Positions 1 through 7,111 of a stretch of DNA of 27,980 bases are shown here, piece after piece. Origin of the DNA: Caryophanales bacterium (GTDB lineage: Bacteria > Bacillota_I > Bacilli_A > RF39 > UBA660); the NCBI GenBank assembly GCA_016291995.1, contig JAEEZV010000001.1:1-27980 (forward strand). The letters run 5' to 3'. The notes under the pieces are model-generated. The model did no database searches and had not been told where the DNA came from. It saw only the letters and a list, made by a program, of their open reading frames with translations. The translations under genes were made by a program, and so were the position numbers. How positions within the stretch are numbered: position 1 is the stretch's first letter; every line of letters begins with the position of its first letter.

Positions 1-49
1 AAGGAACAGATTTACAGTCTGCCGCGTTTGACCACTTCGCTATCCCTCC
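1..49 (-). tRNA. tRNA-Tyr (GTA), 5' part, cut by window edge
   Basis: Read on the minus strand, the sequence begins GGAGGGATAGCGAAGTGG and has the anticodon loop CTGTAAA, so the anticodon is GTA (tyrosine). The D-arm and anticodon arm match bacterial tRNA-Tyr. The variable arm, T-arm and acceptor 3' strand lie outside the window. It is the third gene of a minus-strand Val-Thr-Tyr tRNA operon. Confidence 0.9.
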
Positions 50-59
50 AAAAAAAAGA

Positions 60-135
<76 letters not shown>

Positions 136-142
136 AAAAAAA

Positions 143-219
143 TGGTGGGCGATACAGGACTCGAACTTGTGACCTCTTGCTTGTAAGGCAAATGCTCTAA
201 CCAACTGAGCTAATCGCCC
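143..219 (-). tRNA. tRNA-Val (TAC)
   Basis: The minus strand gives a 77-nt cloverleaf starting GGGCGATTAGCTCAGTTGG, with anticodon loop CTTACAA (TAC, valine), a GGTTCGAGTCC-like T-arm (here AAGTTCGAGTCC) and acceptor strand TCGCCC plus A. CCA is encoded at 145-143. It is the first gene of the minus-strand tRNA operon. Confidence 0.95.
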
Positions 220-230
220 ATCATGTTTTT

Positions 231-262
231 AGTGCAAGGCACCATCAAATAATCCTCGCACT
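231..262 (-). other. hairpin in the tRNA operon leader
   Basis: In the minus-strand transcript, AGTGCGAGG (262-254) can pair with CCTTGCACT (239-231): 9 bp with one G-U pair and a 14-nt loop. It lies between the promoter and tRNA-Val and is followed by A residues, not a T-run, so it is not an intrinsic terminator. It may be a processing or 5'-leader structure of the pre-tRNA. Confidence 0.5.
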
Positions 263-272
263 GGCAATTAAT

Positions 273-301
273 AATATACCAAACTATTCGCGTATTGTCA
301 A
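273..301 (-). promoter_or_regulatory. sigma-A-type promoter of the Val-Thr-Tyr tRNA operon
   Basis: On the minus strand there is a perfect -35 TTGACA (301-296), a 17-bp spacer and -10 TATATT (278-273). Transcription would start near 266, about 45 nt before the tRNA-Val 5' end. It sits just past the stop codon of the S1-domain gene. Confidence 0.75.
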
Positions 302-308
302 CAGTTTT

Positions 309-668
309 TTACATTTTATCCATAATCTCTTTTATCTTGTCATTAATCCAAAGTTCTAGGTGTTCTTTTAATGGTTCAAAACCATTTGCATATGATTCTT
401 CATCATTTATTGGCTTACCATCATTTCTATAATCGATGTTTTTGATACTTAATTTTATTTTGTTATTGCTCTCATCTATGTCAACTACTTGAGCATATAT
501 TTTATCATTAACCTTAATATAGTCATTGACATTTCTAACGTAACCAGATGATATTTCGGAAATATGGATTAATCCATCATATTTGTCATTAACAAGAACA
601 AATGCGCCATATTTTTGAATACCCGTTACTGTTACTTTGATTACGTCATTTATTTTGATATCATTCAT
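309..668 (-). CDS. cvfD: S1-domain RNA-binding protein (CvfD/YugI/GSP13-like)
   Basis: A 119-residue cytoplasmic protein. Residues about 5-76 form one S1 RNA-binding domain, with the typical pattern of G at 16, YGAFV at 20-24, GLIHISEIS at 32-40 and the strand KIKLSIK near 70-76. The tail, rich in acidic residues and ending in FEPLKEHLELWI plus a short helix, resembles the small general-stress S1 proteins YugI/GSP13 of Bacillus and CvfD of streptococci. Those proteins bind RNA or ribosomes and act post-transcriptionally. The start follows a strong TTGGAGGAA ribosome binding site. The gene is divergent from nfu and no terminator is visible before the tRNA operon downstream. The S1 domain is certain; the exact family name is inferred. 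Confidence 0.85.
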   Translation of the reverse strand: MNDIKINDVIKVTVTGIQKYGAFVLVNDKYDGLIHISEISSGYVRNVNDYIKVNDKIYAQVVDIDESNNKIKLSIKNIDYRNDGKPINDEESYANGFEPLKEHLELWINDKIKEIMDKM

Positions 669-690
669 TATAATTCCTCCAACCGTTAGT

Positions 691-719
691 ATTATATCAT
701 TATTTTAATTATTTTTAAA
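691..719 (-). promoter_or_regulatory. promoter of the S1-domain gene
   Basis: On the minus strand there is an extended -10 (TGA then TATAAT, 696-691) with a 17-bp spacer to a weak -35 TTTAAA (719-714). The ribosome binding site lies shortly downstream. The nfu promoter faces the other way a few bases further on. Confidence 0.6.
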
Positions 720-727
720 TATAATGA

Positions 728-756
728 TTGAAAAATTAATGAAAAATAGGTATACT
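728..756 (+). promoter_or_regulatory. promoter of nfu
   Basis: TTGAAA (728-733), a 17-bp spacer and TATACT (751-756). The predicted start near 763 falls right at the ribosome binding site GAGGTG (764-769), leaving a leader of only about a dozen bases. Confidence 0.6.
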
Positions 757-775
757 TATATCTGAGGTGTCTAAA

Positions 776-1003
776 ATGGAAATAGAAAAGAAAATCAAAG
801 AAGTATTAGACAGAATTAGACCATATTTAATTAATGATGGCGGAGATGTAGTATTTAAAAGGTATGAAAATGGTGTTGTTTATGTACAACTAGTCGGAGC
901 TTGTTCTGATTGTCCTTTAGTAGATAATACTTTGGAAAGTGGTATTGAAGAAGCCATTATTAGTGAAATACCAGAAGTCATAAAAGTAGTTAATGAAGAT
1001 TAA
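776..1003 (+). CDS. nfu: NifU C-terminal-domain iron-sulfur carrier (Nfu)
   Basis: A 75-residue stand-alone NifU C-terminal (Nfu) domain. The family binds a [4Fe-4S] cluster between two protomers and passes it to apo-enzymes. Visible signatures are the N-terminal RPYLINDGGDV motif and the cluster-binding CSDC (C-x-x-C) near residues 43-46. The size and motif match YutI of Bacillus. An upstream in-frame GTG (767) overlaps the ribosome binding site GAGGTG at 764-769, so ATG 776 is the better start. The 3' end overlaps the convergent yutH-like gene by 14 bp. In B. subtilis, yutI and yutH also lie in the same neighbourhood, which supports both calls. Confidence 0.88.
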   Translation: MEIEKKIKEVLDRIRPYLINDGGDVVFKRYENGVVYVQLVGACSDCPLVDNTLESGIEEAIISEIPEVIKVVNED

Positions 1004-1895
1004 CTCTTTTTTTAATCCATGATATTTCTTCAATATCATAATGTTTACGAAAATAAGTAATAATATTATTCAAATATATTTCGTAATCATTTGTTTTTTT
1101 AATAATATCAAGGATGATTTTTTCATCCATATTATTTATCAAAATATCATCATACATTTCAAAATAAAAACTGGGGTATAATATTCTTGAGATTAATAGT
1201 TTAATATCTATAAGTGATAAAAAATGATTATGTAGATAATTATCAAGTTCATTAAATATCACTTTATTGTTTGTGAAAAAAGAGTTTTTGATATATTCGG
1301 CAATATCTCTAACCTGATAATCATAAATAATATTTAAGGGATTATATAAAATTTCAGTTGTATCATTAATACGAATAATTCTATGACTAATGTAGTAGGT
1401 ATAGTTTTTGGGAATAATAATATTATTATAATAACTGATAGCATTTTCAGTAAGTCCTACGAAATAATTAAAGCTATCAACAAGTAATGGATACTTTTTA
1501 CCATTTTCATTAATTAGGTTTTCTAAGTAATCTATTTTTTTACTCCACAAAAGTCCCCAATTAGTAGATATATTATTCGTAGCTAACGATGTATCAATAT
1601 AATTGATTTCATTTAACGTAATCTTATTTGTAATATTATAATTTATCTTTATTAAAATATAATTTATATTATTGTATTTACTAATTGGACTATTAAATTT
1701 ATTTATAATTATTTCGTCTACTAAAGTTTTATCTAACATAATTCTATTGATACTTAGAATATTATTTATGTCTATAAAACCATTATAAATATATAACTTA
1801 TAGGGTTTATTATTTGCTTTAAATATATAATGATCATTATTATATACAAGTTTATCAGCTTGAATGTTATAAAAGTATTTAATAAAATTGTTCAT
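990..1895 (-). CDS. yutH: YutH-like spore coat-associated protein (degenerate kinase fold)
   Basis: A 301-residue protein, very rich in Asn and Ile, with no signal peptide or membrane segment. Landmarks match the CotS/YutH branch of the aminoglycoside-phosphotransferase-like fold: W(x)3KIDYLE near 118-125, ISHRIIR near 169-175, an RDIAEYIK motif near 195-203, the SRILYPSFYFE segment near 236-246 and the EEISWIKKR tail. In Bacillus these proteins belong to the spore coat. The usual catalytic HxD loop is not recognisable; YNPLNIIYDYQ occupies that region, so kinase activity is doubtful. No strong ribosome binding site precedes ATG 1895 (only AAGTGAT). I found no convincing SigE or SigK promoter. 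Family call moderate, role inferred from Bacillus. Confidence 0.62.
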   Translation of the reverse strand: MNNFIKYFYNIQADKLVYNNDHYIFKANNKPYKLYIYNGFIDINNILSINRIMLDKTLVDEIIINKFNSPISKYNNINYILIKINYNITNKITLNEINYIDTSLATNNISTNWGLLWSKKIDYLENLINENGKKYPLLVDSFNYFVGLTENAISYYNNIIIPKNYTYYISHRIIRINDTTEILYNPLNIIYDYQVRDIAEYIKNSFFTNNKVIFNELDNYLHNHFLSLIDIKLLISRILYPSFYFEMYDDILINNMDEKIILDIIKKTNDYEIYLNNIITYFRKHYDIEEISWIKKRVNLH

Positions 1896-1963
1896 ATTAT
1901 CACTTATTAAATATTATTCATGTTTTACAAAATAATGTAAAAATTACTTTCTTGTTAAAATGT

Positions 1964-1992
1964 TTGACAAAATAAAAATTATTTGTTTTAAT
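1964..1992 (+). promoter_or_regulatory. promoter of topA
   Basis: A perfect TTGACA (1964-1969), a 17-bp spacer and TTTAAT (1987-1992) preceded by an extended TGT. The start is predicted about 15 nt upstream of the topA start codon. Confidence 0.65.
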
Positions 1993-2014
1993 TGGTAAGA
2001 AGGGAAGGAAATAT

Positions 2015-4045
2015 ATGTCAAAAAAATTGGTAATTGTGGAGTCACCTAGTAAAAGTAAAACAATCGAAAAGTATCTAGGTAACGATTATAAAGTAGTTTC
2101 TTCATTAGGGCACATTAGGGACCTAGCTACTAATGGCAAATATGGCCTTGGTATAGATATTGATAATAATTTCAAACCAAACTATGAAATTATTAAGGGC
2201 AAGAAAAAATTAGTTACAGATCTAAAAAAAGAAGTCAAGGATGCTTCTTATGTATATTTAGCTACCGACCCAGACCGTGAAGGAGAAGCTATATCTTGGC
2301 ATCTATACGATACATTAGGACTAAAAGAGAATTCTTATAAAAGAATTGTTTTTAATGAAATAACAAAGGATGTAATTTTAGGCAGTTTTGCGAAGGCAAG
2401 AGATATAGATGATAATTTAGTTAAATCTCAAGAAACGAGAAGGATGCTAGATAGAATTATTGGTTTTAGATTAAGTAAATTAATGCAATCAAAAACTGGT
2501 GGCAAATCAGCTGGACGTGTTCAAAGCGTTGCACTTAAGTTAATCGTTGATAGAGAAAGAGAAATTGAAGCATTTATTCCAGAAGATTACTATGAAATTG
2601 ATGCTATATTTAATGAATTTGAAGCTAAGTTAGATACATATAAAGATAAAAAAATAGAGATTAAAACGGAAGCTGAAGCCAAGGATATTATAAGTAAACT
2701 TTCAGATGAATTTAAAATATCTAAGCTTGATAAACAATTAAAAAATAAAAAGGCAAAGCCTCCTTATATTACATCAACACTTCAACAAGATGCATCTACA
2801 AAATTAAATTTTGTATCTAAGAAAACAATGATGTTAGCTCAAAAATTATATGAAGGTGTATCTTTGAAAGATGAAACAGTAGGTCTTATTACTTATATGA
2901 GAACCGATTCCATTAGATTATCAGATGAATTTATTAGAATGACGTATGGTTATATTAAAAATACATATGGTGATGATTATGTTGGCTATGTAAAAACAAC
3001 AAAGAAAACTGATAATGTACAAGATGCACATGAAGCTATCAGACCAACAAGTATTTATAGGACACCAGAGACAGTAAAACCATATTTATCTAATGATGAA
3101 TATAAATTATATAAAATGATTTATTTTAGGGCTTTGGCTTCACTAATGAAAGATGCGAAAGTCGAAGCAACAACTGTTGTATTAGATAATAATGATTATC
3201 AATTTAAAGCTACTGGAAGTATTTTAGTATTTGATGGATATTTAAAAGTATATAGTGATTATGAAGAAAATAGCGATGTAATTTTACCAGACTTTAGTAA
3301 ATATCCAAATGGTGTATTAAAATCTAATGAAATAAATTATACAATGCATACAACTAAACCACCAGCAAGATATACTGAGAGTAAGTTGATTAAAGAAATG
3401 GAAACATTAGGTATTGGTAGACCATCAACATATGCAACAACAGTTGGTATTTTATCTGAAAGAGGATATGTTAAAGTTATTGACAAAAAATTCCATCCAA
3501 CTGAAATAGGTATTGAAACGACCGATAAATTACAAGAATACTTTAAAGATATTATCAACGTTGACTATACTAAAGATATGGAAGATGATTTGGATAAAAT
3601 AGCTGATGGTAATTTGGTATATACAAAGCTACTTACTCGTTTCTATGATGAATTTGAACCAAAAGTAAAGGATGCATTTTCTCACATGGAAAGAAAACCA
3701 GCTGAAGAAACCGGAGAATTATGCCCAAAGTGTGGAAGTCCTCTTGTAATAAAGAAAAGTAAGTATGGTAAATTTGTAGCATGTTCTAATTATCCAGATT
3801 GTAAGTATATTAAGCAAGAAGGTAAAGATGAACCTAAAGAAATAATTCCTTGTCCAAAATGTGGCGGAATGATTATCGAAAAAAAGACACGTAAAGGGAA
3901 AATCTTTTATGGATGTAATAATTATCCAAAATGTGAGTTTGCTACGTGGGATGAACCAATAAATGAAACTTGTCCAGACTGTGGAAGCATTTTGACTAAA
4001 AAAGGTAAAAAAATTAAATGTTCAATATGTAATTATGAAAAATAG
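2015..4045 (+). CDS. topA: DNA topoisomerase I (type IA)
   Basis: A 676-residue type IA topoisomerase, which relaxes negative supercoils behind moving polymerases by single-strand passage. The TOPRIM domain opens the protein (KLVIVESPSKSKTI, with Glu9; acidic triad region TDPDREGE with D85, D87 and E89). The catalytic tyrosine is Y294 in GLITYMRTDS. The HEAIRPT and GIGRPSTYA motifs follow. The C-terminus carries three Cys4 zinc-ribbon units: CPKCG...CSNYPDC, CPKCG...CNNYPKC and CPDCG...CSIC. The start has a purine-rich ribosome binding site (AAGGGAAGGA) and a consensus promoter. In many Bacillota topA follows dprA; that neighbour is absent here. Confidence 0.97.
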   Translation: MSKKLVIVESPSKSKTIEKYLGNDYKVVSSLGHIRDLATNGKYGLGIDIDNNFKPNYEIIKGKKKLVTDLKKEVKDASYVYLATDPDREGEAISWHLYDTLGLKENSYKRIVFNEITKDVILGSFAKARDIDDNLVKSQETRRMLDRIIGFRLSKLMQSKTGGKSAGRVQSVALKLIVDREREIEAFIPEDYYEIDAIFNEFEAKLDTYKDKKIEIKTEAEAKDIISKLSDEFKISKLDKQLKNKKAKPPYITSTLQQDASTKLNFVSKKTMMLAQKLYEGVSLKDETVGLITYMRTDSIRLSDEFIRMTYGYIKNTYGDDYVGYVKTTKKTDNVQDAHEAIRPTSIYRTPETVKPYLSNDEYKLYKMIYFRALASLMKDAKVEATTVVLDNNDYQFKATGSILVFDGYLKVYSDYEENSDVILPDFSKYPNGVLKSNEINYTMHTTKPPARYTESKLIKEMETLGIGRPSTYATTVGILSERGYVKVIDKKFHPTEIGIETTDKLQEYFKDIINVDYTKDMEDDLDKIADGNLVYTKLLTRFYDEFEPKVKDAFSHMERKPAEETGELCPKCGSPLVIKKSKYGKFVACSNYPDCKYIKQEGKDEPKEIIPCPKCGGMIIEKKTRKGKIFYGCNNYPKCEFATWDEPINETCPDCGSILTKKGKKIKCSICNYEK

Positions 4046-4062
4046 TTTTAACTATTTTTCTT
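4038..4062 (+). terminator. weak intrinsic terminator after topA
   Basis: An AT-rich hairpin: AAATAGT (4040-4046), loop TTTA, ACTATTT (4051-4057), extendable by two A-T pairs, followed by a T-rich tail. The topA stop codon lies inside the left arm. The low GC of the stem makes efficiency uncertain. Confidence 0.45.
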
Positions 4063-4113
4063 TTAGTATGAGAGAAAAAAGTAAACAAATAGTGATAATT
4101 AACAGGAGGTTAA

Positions 4114-4875
4114 ATGATAGAAAATATAAAAATGTTACAAAAGGAATTTGAAAGAATAAAAAGTATGGGATATATAAAAGGAATATATAATAGTAGTCAA
4201 TCAATTGGTAGGACATTTGAAAACGAATTAAACTTATTAATGAATAAGGAATGTGTGCCAGATTATTTTGGTATAGAAATAAAAACAAGGCGGGCATATA
4301 CAAAAAGTAGAATTACCTTATTTAGTGCTGTACCAAATGGGAGCACACAAGGTGAGATGAAAAGGTTACTTGCTACATACGGATATCCATATCGACGTGA
4401 TAGAAATTATAATGCTCTTTACGCTGTTGTTGATGCCGTTAAAATGTCGTTTGGTGGTAGGTGTTATCAATACAAATTAGATGTTGATAGGAGAGAACGC
4501 AGAATATACTTATGTATATATGATAGAAATGGTAATTTAATTGAACGAAAAATATATTGGTCATATCCTTATTTAAAAGAAAAATTAGAAAATAAAATTA
4601 AGCACTTAGCAATCGTGAAGGCGTGGCCAAATAATATCGATGGCTGGAATTATTTCAAATATAGCAGTATAGAGTTTTATGTTTTAAAAAGATTTAACAA
4701 ATTTATAGATTTAATAGTTGATGGCACTATTAAATTAGTAATAAGGGTAGATATTTATTTGGATGAAAATAATTATGGTAAAATGTATGATCATGGTTGT
4801 GGATTTCAAATTTCTTATGGTGATATCACAAAACTATTTTTTGTTTTGGATTTAGAGACAAAAAAATTGAAATAA
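4114..4875 (+). CDS. MvaI/BcnI-family (MutH-fold) restriction-type endonuclease, orphan
   Basis: A 253-residue protein with the layout of MvaI/BcnI restriction enzymes, the monomeric relatives of MutH. IGRTFE (31-36) is followed by the PD-(D/E)xK core PDYFGIEIKTR (D50, E55, K57) and KSRITLFSAVPNG (64-76). Then come a YQYKLDVD strand, IYWSYPYLKEKLENKIKHLAIV, and a C-terminal YDHGCGFQI segment. The catalytic residues and spacing look intact, so it should cut or nick DNA. MvaI and BcnI recognise CCWGG and CCSGG, but the specificity of this protein cannot be read from sequence. No DNA methyltransferase or specificity gene lies beside it; neighbours are topA and tRNA genes. It could be a lone defence or repair nuclease, or have an unlinked methylase. 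The ribosome binding site AGGAGG lies 4 nt before the ATG. Confidence 0.78.
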   Translation: MIENIKMLQKEFERIKSMGYIKGIYNSSQSIGRTFENELNLLMNKECVPDYFGIEIKTRRAYTKSRITLFSAVPNGSTQGEMKRLLATYGYPYRRDRNYNALYAVVDAVKMSFGGRCYQYKLDVDRRERRIYLCIYDRNGNLIERKIYWSYPYLKEKLENKIKHLAIVKAWPNNIDGWNYFKYSSIEFYVLKRFNKFIDLIVDGTIKLVIRVDIYLDENNYGKMYDHGCGFQISYGDITKLFFVLDLETKKLK

Positions 4876-4896
4876 TTATATTCTACATATATATCG

Positions 4897-4906
4897 TGCC
4901 CGGGCA
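4897..4906. repeat. GC-only palindrome in the gap after the endonuclease gene
   Basis: TGCCCGGGCA is a perfect 10-bp palindrome inside a GC-rich run (about 4895-4916) within otherwise AT-rich intergenic DNA (4876-4944). It has no T-tract and is too short for a terminator. It contains both forms of the CCSGG pentamer. I cannot assign a function. Confidence 0.4.
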
Positions 4907-4944
4907 GGTGCAGGCCAACTTTGTTTAAAAAATGCATTTTATCG

Positions 4945-4973
4945 TTGACAAACCATTCTTTTTAATATATAAT
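4945..4973 (+). promoter_or_regulatory. consensus promoter of the tRNA-Ala/tRNA-Pro operon
   Basis: Perfect TTGACA (4945-4950), 17-bp spacer, perfect TATAAT (4968-4973). Transcription would begin near 4980, about 6 nt before tRNA-Ala, so the pre-tRNA leader is very short. Confidence 0.85.
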
Positions 4974-4985
4974 TTATATTGCCAT

Positions 4986-5062
4986 GGGGAATTAGCTCAG
5001 TTGGCTAGAGCATCTGCCCTGCACGCAGAGGGTCAAGGGTTCGAGTCCCTCATTCTCCACCA
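4986..5062 (+). tRNA. tRNA-Ala (TGC)
   Basis: A 77-nt cloverleaf with anticodon loop CCTGCAC (TGC, alanine). The acceptor stem GGGGAAT pairs with ATTCTCC and contains the G3-U70 wobble pair that is the main alanine identity element. CCA is encoded at 5060-5062. Confidence 0.96.
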
Positions 5063-5066
5063 TGGA

Positions 5067-5143
5067 CGGGAAGTGGCTCAACTTGGTAGAGCATTTGGTT
5101 TGGGACCAAGGGGTTGCAGGTTCAAATCCTGTCTTCCCGACCA
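5067..5143 (+). tRNA. tRNA-Pro (TGG)
   Basis: A 77-nt cloverleaf starting CGGGAAGTGGCTCAACTTGG, with anticodon loop TTTGGGA (TGG, proline), T-arm GCAGGTTCAAATCCTGT and encoded CCA (5141-5143). It is 4 nt downstream of tRNA-Ala and shares its promoter and terminator. The next gene, proS, encodes the enzyme that charges it. Confidence 0.96.
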
Positions 5144-5153
5144 TTTGAAAAAT

Positions 5154-5184
5154 AACTCTTGAAATTCAAGAGTTTTTTCTTTTC
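5154..5184 (+). terminator. intrinsic terminator of the tRNA-Ala/Pro operon
   Basis: AACTCTTGA (5154-5162) pairs with TCAAGAGTT (5166-5174) across an AAT loop, followed by a T-rich run from 5173 on. The 9-bp stem is perfect. Confidence 0.85.
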
Positions 5185-5226
5185 TTTGACCCTCTGCAAA
5201 AAACAATTTCATTAAAGCCAAATATA

Positions 5227-5235
5227 TGGTATAAT
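5227..5235 (+). promoter_or_regulatory. extended -10 promoter of proS
   Basis: TGG followed by perfect TATAAT (5230-5235) forms an extended -10 element. No good -35 is present at 17 bp. The ribosome binding site begins only 7 nt downstream (GAGGTG, 5242-5247), so the leader would be extremely short. Confidence 0.55.
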
Positions 5236-5252
5236 TTAAGAGAGGTGTAAAT

Positions 5253-6674
5253 ATGAATGGTAATAAATCTATAACTAGAAGGGATGAAGATTTTGCTAAA
5301 TGGTATACAGATGTTGTAATGGCAGCAAAATTGGCAAGATATTCAAATGTAAAAGGATGTATTTTATATGAACCAAATGGAACGGCTATTTGGGAAAAAA
5401 TTCAACAAGTTCTTGATAAGAAATTTAAAGAAACAGGACATAAAAATGTTCAAATGCCAATGCTTATTCCAGAAAGTTTGCTTCGAAAAGAAGGCGATTT
5501 AGTTAAAGGATTCGCACCAGAAGTTGCTTGGGTAACTGAAGGCGGAGATAAAAAACTAGATGAACGTCTTTGTATTAGACCAACTAGTGAAACATTATTT
5601 AGCGATTATTACCATGAAGTAGTTAAGTCATATAAAGATTTACCACTTAAATATAATCAGTGGTGTAATGTAATGCGTTGGGAAAAGGAAGCAAGGCCAT
5701 TTTTAAGAGGAAGGGAATTCTTTTGGCAAGAAGGACATACTGTCCATGCTACTAAAGAGGAAGCAGAAGCAGAAACAAAAGGTATGCTAGATGTTTATAA
5801 AGAGTTTTTTGAAGACTACTTAGCAATACCAGTATTAACTGGTAGAAAAACTGAAAAAGAAAAATTTGCGGGAGCTGAATATACTTTAACTGTTGAAGCT
5901 CTAATGTATAATGGTGTATCACTTCAATCTGGAACTACACATTATTTTGGTCAGAAATTTTCTAAGGCATATGACATTAGATTTGTAAATAGTAATAATG
6001 AATTTGAATATGCATATCAAACTTCTTGGGGAGTATCAAATAGAATGATTGGAGCTATAATTATGGTTCATGGTGATGATAATGGATTAATATTACCACC
6101 AAGAATTGCTCCAATACAGGTTGCAATCATAAAAGCAACTACAGATAATGAAACAGATGCGTTAGCAAGAAAAATACAAAAAGAATTAGATAATAATGAT
6201 ATTTCATCATATATTGATGATTCTGATAAGTCATTTGGATTTAAAATGGCAGAAGCTGAAGTTAATGGTATACCAGTAAGAATAGAACTTGGTAAAAGAG
6301 ACATTGATAACGGTGTAATAACGATTTCAAGAAGAGATACATTGGAAAAGAATACCATTGGAATAAATGATAATGTTGTAGATTATGTATTCAGACTAAT
6401 GGATAGTATTCAAGCTAATTTATATGATAGGGCATTAAAGAGAAGAGATTCTATGACATATCATGTTAATACATTAGATGAGATTAAGAAAATTATGGAT
6501 ACACAACCAGGATTTATATATTCTCCTTGGTGTGGAAGTACTGAATGTGAACTTAAAATGAAAGAAATTAAGGGATTAAAGTCACGCTGTATTGTTGAAG
6601 ACAACGAAGATGGTGTTTGTCCAGTATGTGGAAAGAAATCTAAACATACTGTTGTATGGGGAATACAATATTAG
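5253..6674 (+). CDS. proS: prolyl-tRNA synthetase, short (archaeal/eukaryote-like) type
   Basis: A 473-residue class II synthetase that charges tRNA-Pro. It is much shorter than the usual bacterial ProRS (about 570) because it lacks the inserted cis-editing domain; this is the archaeal/eukaryote-like form also found in many Bacillota. The class II core is visible: LYEPNGTAIWEKIQ near the dimer interface, RPTSE and MRWEKEARPFLRGREFFWQEGHT (motif 2), and GVSNRMIGAIIMVHGDDNGLILPP (motif 3 region). An anticodon-binding domain follows. The C-terminal domain ends in WGIQY and has a zinc-type cysteine set (CGSTEC, then CPVCGKK). It starts at ATG 5253 after GAGGTG. tRNA-Pro lies just upstream. Confidence 0.95.
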   Translation: MNGNKSITRRDEDFAKWYTDVVMAAKLARYSNVKGCILYEPNGTAIWEKIQQVLDKKFKETGHKNVQMPMLIPESLLRKEGDLVKGFAPEVAWVTEGGDKKLDERLCIRPTSETLFSDYYHEVVKSYKDLPLKYNQWCNVMRWEKEARPFLRGREFFWQEGHTVHATKEEAEAETKGMLDVYKEFFEDYLAIPVLTGRKTEKEKFAGAEYTLTVEALMYNGVSLQSGTTHYFGQKFSKAYDIRFVNSNNEFEYAYQTSWGVSNRMIGAIIMVHGDDNGLILPPRIAPIQVAIIKATTDNETDALARKIQKELDNNDISSYIDDSDKSFGFKMAEAEVNGIPVRIELGKRDIDNGVITISRRDTLEKNTIGINDNVVDYVFRLMDSIQANLYDRALKRRDSMTYHVNTLDEIKKIMDTQPGFIYSPWCGSTECELKMKEIKGLKSRCIVEDNEDGVCPVCGKKSKHTVVWGIQY

Positions 6675-6703
6675 TTGTTATTTATGAAAAAGTATGTTAT
6701 AAT
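6675..6703 (+). promoter_or_regulatory. promoter of secG
   Basis: TTGTTA (6675-6680), 17-bp spacer, TATAAT (6698-6703) with an extended TGT. It begins directly at the proS stop codon. The leader before the AAGGAGG ribosome binding site (6714-6720) would be only a few bases. Confidence 0.65.
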
Positions 6704-6726
6704 ACTCAAAGTGAAGGAGGAACTTT

Positions 6727-6942
6727 ATGGAAACGGCAGTAGTAATAGTATCAATTTTATTAATAGCAATAGTTTTACTTCAAAGTGGAAAAGCAGAAAG
6801 TGCTAGTATAATTCAAGATGGATCATCTGAATTATTTCAAAATAGAAAAGAGAGAGGCTTAGAGTTATTTATAAGTAGACTAACATTTATTTTAGGATTT
6901 GCTTTCTTTGCTCTATGTACTTTTATATCATTTCTTAAATAA
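6727..6942 (+). CDS. secG: preprotein translocase subunit SecG
   Basis: A 71-residue membrane protein of the SecYEG channel. It has two hydrophobic segments (about 3-19 and 50-70) joined by a polar loop. The hallmark VLLQSGKAESAS (16-27) comes just after the first membrane segment, as in SecG. Length is normal for the family. It is preceded by AAGGAGG and followed by two terminators, so it is probably transcribed alone. In many Bacillota secG sits next to rnr/smpB; that neighbourhood is not seen here. Confidence 0.92.
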   Translation: METAVVIVSILLIAIVLLQSGKAESASIIQDGSSELFQNRKERGLELFISRLTFILGFAFFALCTFISFLK

Positions 6943-6943
6943 T

Positions 6944-6973
6944 AAAATGTAGTTATCTACATTTTTTATTTTT
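6944..6973 (+). terminator. intrinsic terminator 1 after secG
   Basis: AAAATGTAG (6944-6952), loop TTAT, CTACATTTT (6957-6965), followed by a T-rich tail. It starts 2 nt after the secG stop. Confidence 0.8.
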
Positions 6974-6979
6974 GTTAAC

Positions 6980-7004
6980 GACTAGATTATTCTAGTCTTT
7001 TTTT
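6980..7004 (+). terminator. intrinsic terminator 2 after secG
   Basis: GACTAGA (6980-6986), loop TTAT, TCTAGTC (6991-6997), then seven T residues. With the previous hairpin it isolates the sporulation block from secG transcription. Confidence 0.8.
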
Positions 7005-7083
7005 ATATATTTTTTGTCTAAAATCTAAGCAAAAAAAGTAAATGGTATCAAAAAACTTGAATATTATTTATGAGCAGGTAGAT

Positions 7084-7111
7084 TGGAGGAGATATAAAAA
7101 ACTAATATAAT
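7084..7111 (+). promoter_or_regulatory. possible promoter upstream of the SpoIIAA-like gene
   Basis: TTGGAG (7084-7089), 16-bp spacer, TATAAT (7106-7111). The overlapping AGGAGAT could instead be read as a SigH -35, but no matching -10 lies at the right distance. Between this site and the gene is a weak AAGAAAG/CTTTTTT hairpin (7117-7137) with a T-run. The rest of 7005-7206 shows nothing I can name. Confidence 0.3.

Noticed and set aside
4052..4303. Hydrophobic minus-strand open frame opposite the start of the endonuclease gene
   Set aside because: Phe/Ile/Leu-rich composition is the expected shadow of Lys/Asn-rich codons; no ribosome binding site.
4932..5162. 76-codon open reading frame across the tRNA-Ala/tRNA-Pro region
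   Set aside because: It runs through both tRNA genes and has no ribosome binding site or protein-like pattern.
6068..6358. Minus-strand open frame inside proS
   Set aside because: Fully inside a conserved synthetase gene, with no start signals of its own.
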